Assembly (NCBI GenBank): GCA_964552055.1 | Contig: CAZKFL010000020.1 | Coordinates: 1-35,877, forward strand | DNA from: VGMD01 sp964552055 | Lineage (GTDB): Bacteria; Chlamydiota; Chlamydiia; Chlamydiales; 2-12-FULL-49-11 | Reading direction: 5' to 3' | DNA: 35,877 bases | Shown here: piece after piece, positions 33,767 to 35,877 of the stretch | Layout of the letters: each line of letters starts with the position of its first letter | How positions within the stretch are numbered: position 1 is the first letter of the stretch | The notes under the pieces: model-generated | Seen by the model: only the letters and a program-made list of their open reading frames with translations | The model's database searches: none | Told to the model about the DNA's origin: nothing | Position numbers and translations under genes: made by a program

Positions 33767-34792
33767 TTACCAGAGATTTAGATTAACTATTAGAAATTTT
33801 TTGCCTGGAAATCGTGAACTCTCACATTCAAAAAATTCAAATTTATTCCCTTCATGATCAAAATCATTTAAAAATTGAATAACCTGATTCGTTACGCGCA
33901 GAGAATCTACCATCACAAGACAAGATCCTGACTTATGCCAAGAAATTGTTGGCATAAGCTTCCTGAATACATTAACCTCAAAGTTATCCGCTCTAAGTCT
34001 ATATAGGTCATATGTCAGACTTAATTCAGGGGTTATGCGGAATTCTTCTCTAGATATAGCAGTTATTTTTCCTAAAATCAGACCAGCACACACTTTAGTT
34101 TTAGCAACAGTCGCTCTTAAGTCGTCATCGTTTGAATCTTGAGAATCAATAATCCTTATAGAGTTAAGATCTACCATACAAATATATTTAAACAAAGACT
34201 TACAGCGAGAAAAATTAACTAAAAGGTCAGCCTCTCTAAAAAAGATATCCGTTAGAAAAGCATCTGGAAACAGTCCTACTACATCTTTTAATGTTAGTAT
34301 ATTTAACCTTTTCTCTAAAAGTTGCTCGAACATAGAAATCTTACTTACATTTTCTCTTGGTATAAAGAGAGATAGCGCATGATTTATTTTTCGATTAGCA
34401 GATTGATATAACGACAAAGACATTTGCACTCCATCCATACCAGAATCTTTGCAAAATTTATATCGAAACATTTGGGATGATTCACCACACTCGCCAAATC
34501 CGAGTTTTGTAATTACCTTTGCATATACCATTGTAGCGTATTTATCAGCCGGCCTAATCCCAATAGGAAGAGCCTTATAGAAATCACAACATCTATTTCG
34601 ATAAAAATCTAGTAAATGTTTATTATGAATAAAATCTAAATGTCTTATACCAAAAAGGCGATCCATTTCAATTGATGTAACAGCCCTCTTTACTTTGTCA
34701 CAATATAAAACAATATCAGGATATCGATAATAAATACTTATGCTACAATTCTTATCTAATGATTTATAGACACGGCCAGATATACAATCCAT
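33767..34792 (-). CDS. Putative transglutaminase/papain-like cysteine enzyme, possible effector
   Basis: This 341-residue protein is not clearly assigned. In the middle, KLGFGECGESSQMF resembles the nucleophile segment of transglutaminase-fold proteases and effectors (GxCGE, with Cys102 counted from ATG 34792). INHALSLFIP follows with a His 36 residues later, and FPDAFLTDIF supplies a possible Asp 39 further on. This order and spacing fit a Cys-His-Asp triad. The region after about residue 195 is unfamiliar. There is no signal peptide; many aromatic and Cys residues occur. I chose ATG 34792 because AGGGG (34800-34804) precedes it; a longer frame to 34861 lacks such a site. The gene stands alone with its own terminator. 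Function is inference. Confidence 0.55.
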   Translation of the reverse strand: MDCISGRVYKSLDKNCSISIYYRYPDIVLYCDKVKRAVTSIEMDRLFGIRHLDFIHNKHLLDFYRNRCCDFYKALPIGIRPADKYATMVYAKVITKLGFGECGESSQMFRYKFCKDSGMDGVQMSLSLYQSANRKINHALSLFIPRENVSKISMFEQLLEKRLNILTLKDVVGLFPDAFLTDIFFREADLLVNFSRCKSLFKYICMVDLNSIRIIDSQDSNDDDLRATVAKTKVCAGLILGKITAISREEFRITPELSLTYDLYRLRADNFEVNVFRKLMPTISWHKSGSCLVMVDSLRVTNQVIQFLNDFDHEGNKFEFFECESSRFPGKKFLIVNLNLW

Positions 34793-34861
34793 GAAAAATC
34801 CCCTAGTTATTTGCTTTAGTGCATAAATTATAAGCATATTTGAAATGTATACAAGGATCAA

Positions 34862-35148
34862 AAGAGACTCTCTTATTCACGTATCATATCCTTGATAAAT
34901 TTTATGACTCACCGCCCAAAGGAAGGCGCCATTTGAGTGACCATAGGGCGATGGGCTATCACCCTACTTAAATAGCCTAAAACTAACTGAACCAACTAAG
35001 CCTCAGTCAGATAGCGCAAATCAAACAAGACTACGCAAACACTTAATATTAAATACGTAAAGGAAATTATTGAAAATAACTACTAACTTATGTTATAATT
35101 ATAAGTATTAACTAATTATTATAAATACAAACTTGAGGATCATATATT
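34862..35148. other. Intergenic region with small hairpins
   Basis: This 287-bp stretch separates divergent accessory genes. It holds small inverted repeats: AGGGCGAT and ATCACCCT around GGGCT near 34944-34964, and GGCTAT with ATAGCC nearby. The rightmost part is very AT-rich and contains the promoter listed separately. I see no tRNA and no coding frame with a ribosome site. Confidence 0.5.
35070..35140 (+). promoter_or_regulatory. Promoter and ribosome binding site of the gene at 35149
   Basis: TTGAAA (35070-35075) and a consensus TATAAT (35094-35099) are 18 bp apart. GAGGAT (35135-35140) lies 8 nt before ATG 35149. Confidence 0.65.
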
Positions 35149-35754
35149 ATGGATATTAGCACACCAAGTCAGATGCTTAATGAGGCTTTGCCTAATACGT
35201 CCACATATCATCCATCAAATGACTCAAAAGTTACACCAACTTGCTTAAGAAAATTGCTCCAACCATATTCGTATACGCAAAAAGATAGCACACTTTTTGA
35301 AAAAATCAGCCATCTTGTCAAAGACATTTTTATGGTTATAGGCTTTATTGCTTTATTTACAGTTACTATAGCAGCTTTGGGCATTCCTGGATTTATTATG
35401 GTGCAATTATCAAAAAAATTAGACCAACTGAAAGCTGGTCTTGATAAAATTAATCAGGAGAATACTGAGAGGCCGATATATATTGTGTATAAAAGAGAAA
35501 ATAAATCCGATGCAACAAATTTCATCAAAGTAAAATCTCATCAAAAATACATTCCTAAACATGAAGAAATTGAAGGTACTCATTACATAGAAGTTATAGT
35601 CCCTTTTTATGTCCAAAATCAGAATGACGACACAGCTATTTATCGTTGGCTCATAGCTGAAGAGCGTAAACCTGAGACAGATCGATGGAAACCGGTGATG
35701 CCGACTCAATCTGAATTGAGAATTGAGCGCATTTGGAAGTTTTTTAATACATAA
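35149..35754 (+). CDS. Membrane-anchored protein sharing the island N-terminal module, unknown function
   Basis: This 201-residue protein starts with about 55 Ser/Thr/Pro-rich residues and then a helix KISHLVKDIF that resembles the N-terminal modules of the phosphatase (KVQSIARDLF) and second lyase (KIKSLAKNLF) at 10-12 kb. A hydrophobic segment of about 26 residues (around 62-88) follows, then a short coiled coil and a polar C-terminal domain of about 90 residues, rich in Lys, Glu and Tyr, that I do not recognise. The shared module suggests a common export or targeting route. It has a good promoter. It is convergent with the 5S rRNA gene. Confidence 0.65.
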   Translation: MDISTPSQMLNEALPNTSTYHPSNDSKVTPTCLRKLLQPYSYTQKDSTLFEKISHLVKDIFMVIGFIALFTVTIAALGIPGFIMVQLSKKLDQLKAGLDKINQENTERPIYIVYKRENKSDATNFIKVKSHQKYIPKHEEIEGTHYIEVIVPFYVQNQNDDTAIYRWLIAEERKPETDRWKPVMPTQSELRIERIWKFFNT

Positions 35755-35785
35755 GAAAACTTAAAAAATTTCTATGACTTATGAA

Positions 35786-35817
35786 ATAAAAAAGGCCCTT
35801 CCAATAAAGGAAGGGCC
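35786..35817 (-). terminator. Rho-independent terminator of the rRNA operon
   Basis: A perfect 9-bp stem, GGCCCTTCC (35794-35802) and GGAAGGGCC (35809-35817), is followed on the minus strand by six T. It lies directly downstream of the 5S rRNA gene. Confidence 0.92.
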
Positions 35818-35822
35818 ACAAT

Positions 35823-35877
35823 ACTTGGCAGCGTCCTACTCTCCCATACTCTTCTGTATAGTACCATCGGCGATGAA
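35823..35877 (-). rRNA. rrf: 5S ribosomal RNA, 3' part (cut by the window edge)
   Basis: Read on the minus strand, the sequence carries the conserved 5S 3' half: CCGATGGTAC, then GGGAGAGTAGGACGCTGCCA. It ends 5 bp before the terminator stem. The 5' half, and presumably 23S and 16S rRNA, lie beyond the window. The exact 3' end is uncertain by a few bases. Confidence 0.93.

Noticed and set aside
34862..35148. tRNA or structured RNA between the last two accessory genes
   Set aside because: Only short imperfect hairpins are seen; there is no cloverleaf or conserved tRNA loop sequence.

Overview
The window reads as chromosomal DNA of an environmental member of the Chlamydiota (a Parachlamydia-, Waddlia- or Simkania-like amoeba or animal symbiont). 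The best markers are an Hc1-type histone-like protein beside an RlmD-type methyltransferase, an Inc-like protein with a bilobed membrane segment, LL-diaminopimelate aminotransferase, and the gene set tkt, alaS, mfd, efp, yajC, rlmD and hctA. From memory, these genes cluster in one region of the Chlamydia trachomatis chromosome (about CT741-CT752). The DNA is AT-rich, starts are mostly ATG with some TTG and GTG, and sigma70-like promoters are visible.

Layout. Positions 1-2755 hold a three-gene block (dapL, an unknown gene, a shortened bioF-like gene) bracketed by two members of a family of long perfect or near-perfect palindromes with a shared outer module. Positions 2833-9009 hold bioD, a secreted protein of unknown function transcribed after transketolase, and alaS. 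Positions 9038-12716 form an accessory island between alaS and mfd. Positions 12792-23754 hold mfd, two chlamydia-type genes (one Inc-like), efp with its modifying enzyme epmA, nadE, a sodium-dependent neurotransmitter-family transporter and htpG. Positions 24309-30429 carry the most perfect palindrome (38-bp arms) followed by a gene for a 1996-residue coiled-coil protein. Positions 30426-33330 hold yajC, rlmD, hctA and a class IV aminotransferase. Positions 33382-35754 hold three accessory genes, one with a Cys-His-Asp pattern of a transglutaminase/papain-like enzyme. The window ends inside a 5S rRNA gene on the minus strand, with its terminator.

The most interesting region is the 9.1-12.7 kb island. 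Two paralogous proteins carry the signature of the OspF/SpvC phosphothreonine lyases (Lys-x-His-x-Ser, a following Phe-Lys, and a Tyr-Arg-Asn-Glu or Tyr-Arg motif). Between them lies a gene whose C-terminus is a dual-specificity phosphatase with an intact Cys-x5-Arg loop. Both enzyme classes remove phosphate from phosphorylated MAP kinases, the lyases irreversibly. I infer a cluster of translocated effectors that silence host MAPK or similar phospho-signalling. Two of these proteins, and a membrane protein at 35.1 kb, share an N-terminal module that may be a common secretion or targeting element. The phosphatase gene contains a 12-bp tandem repeat broken by a 100-N assembly gap.

Functional assignments come from motif reading and memory of families; no database search was possible.
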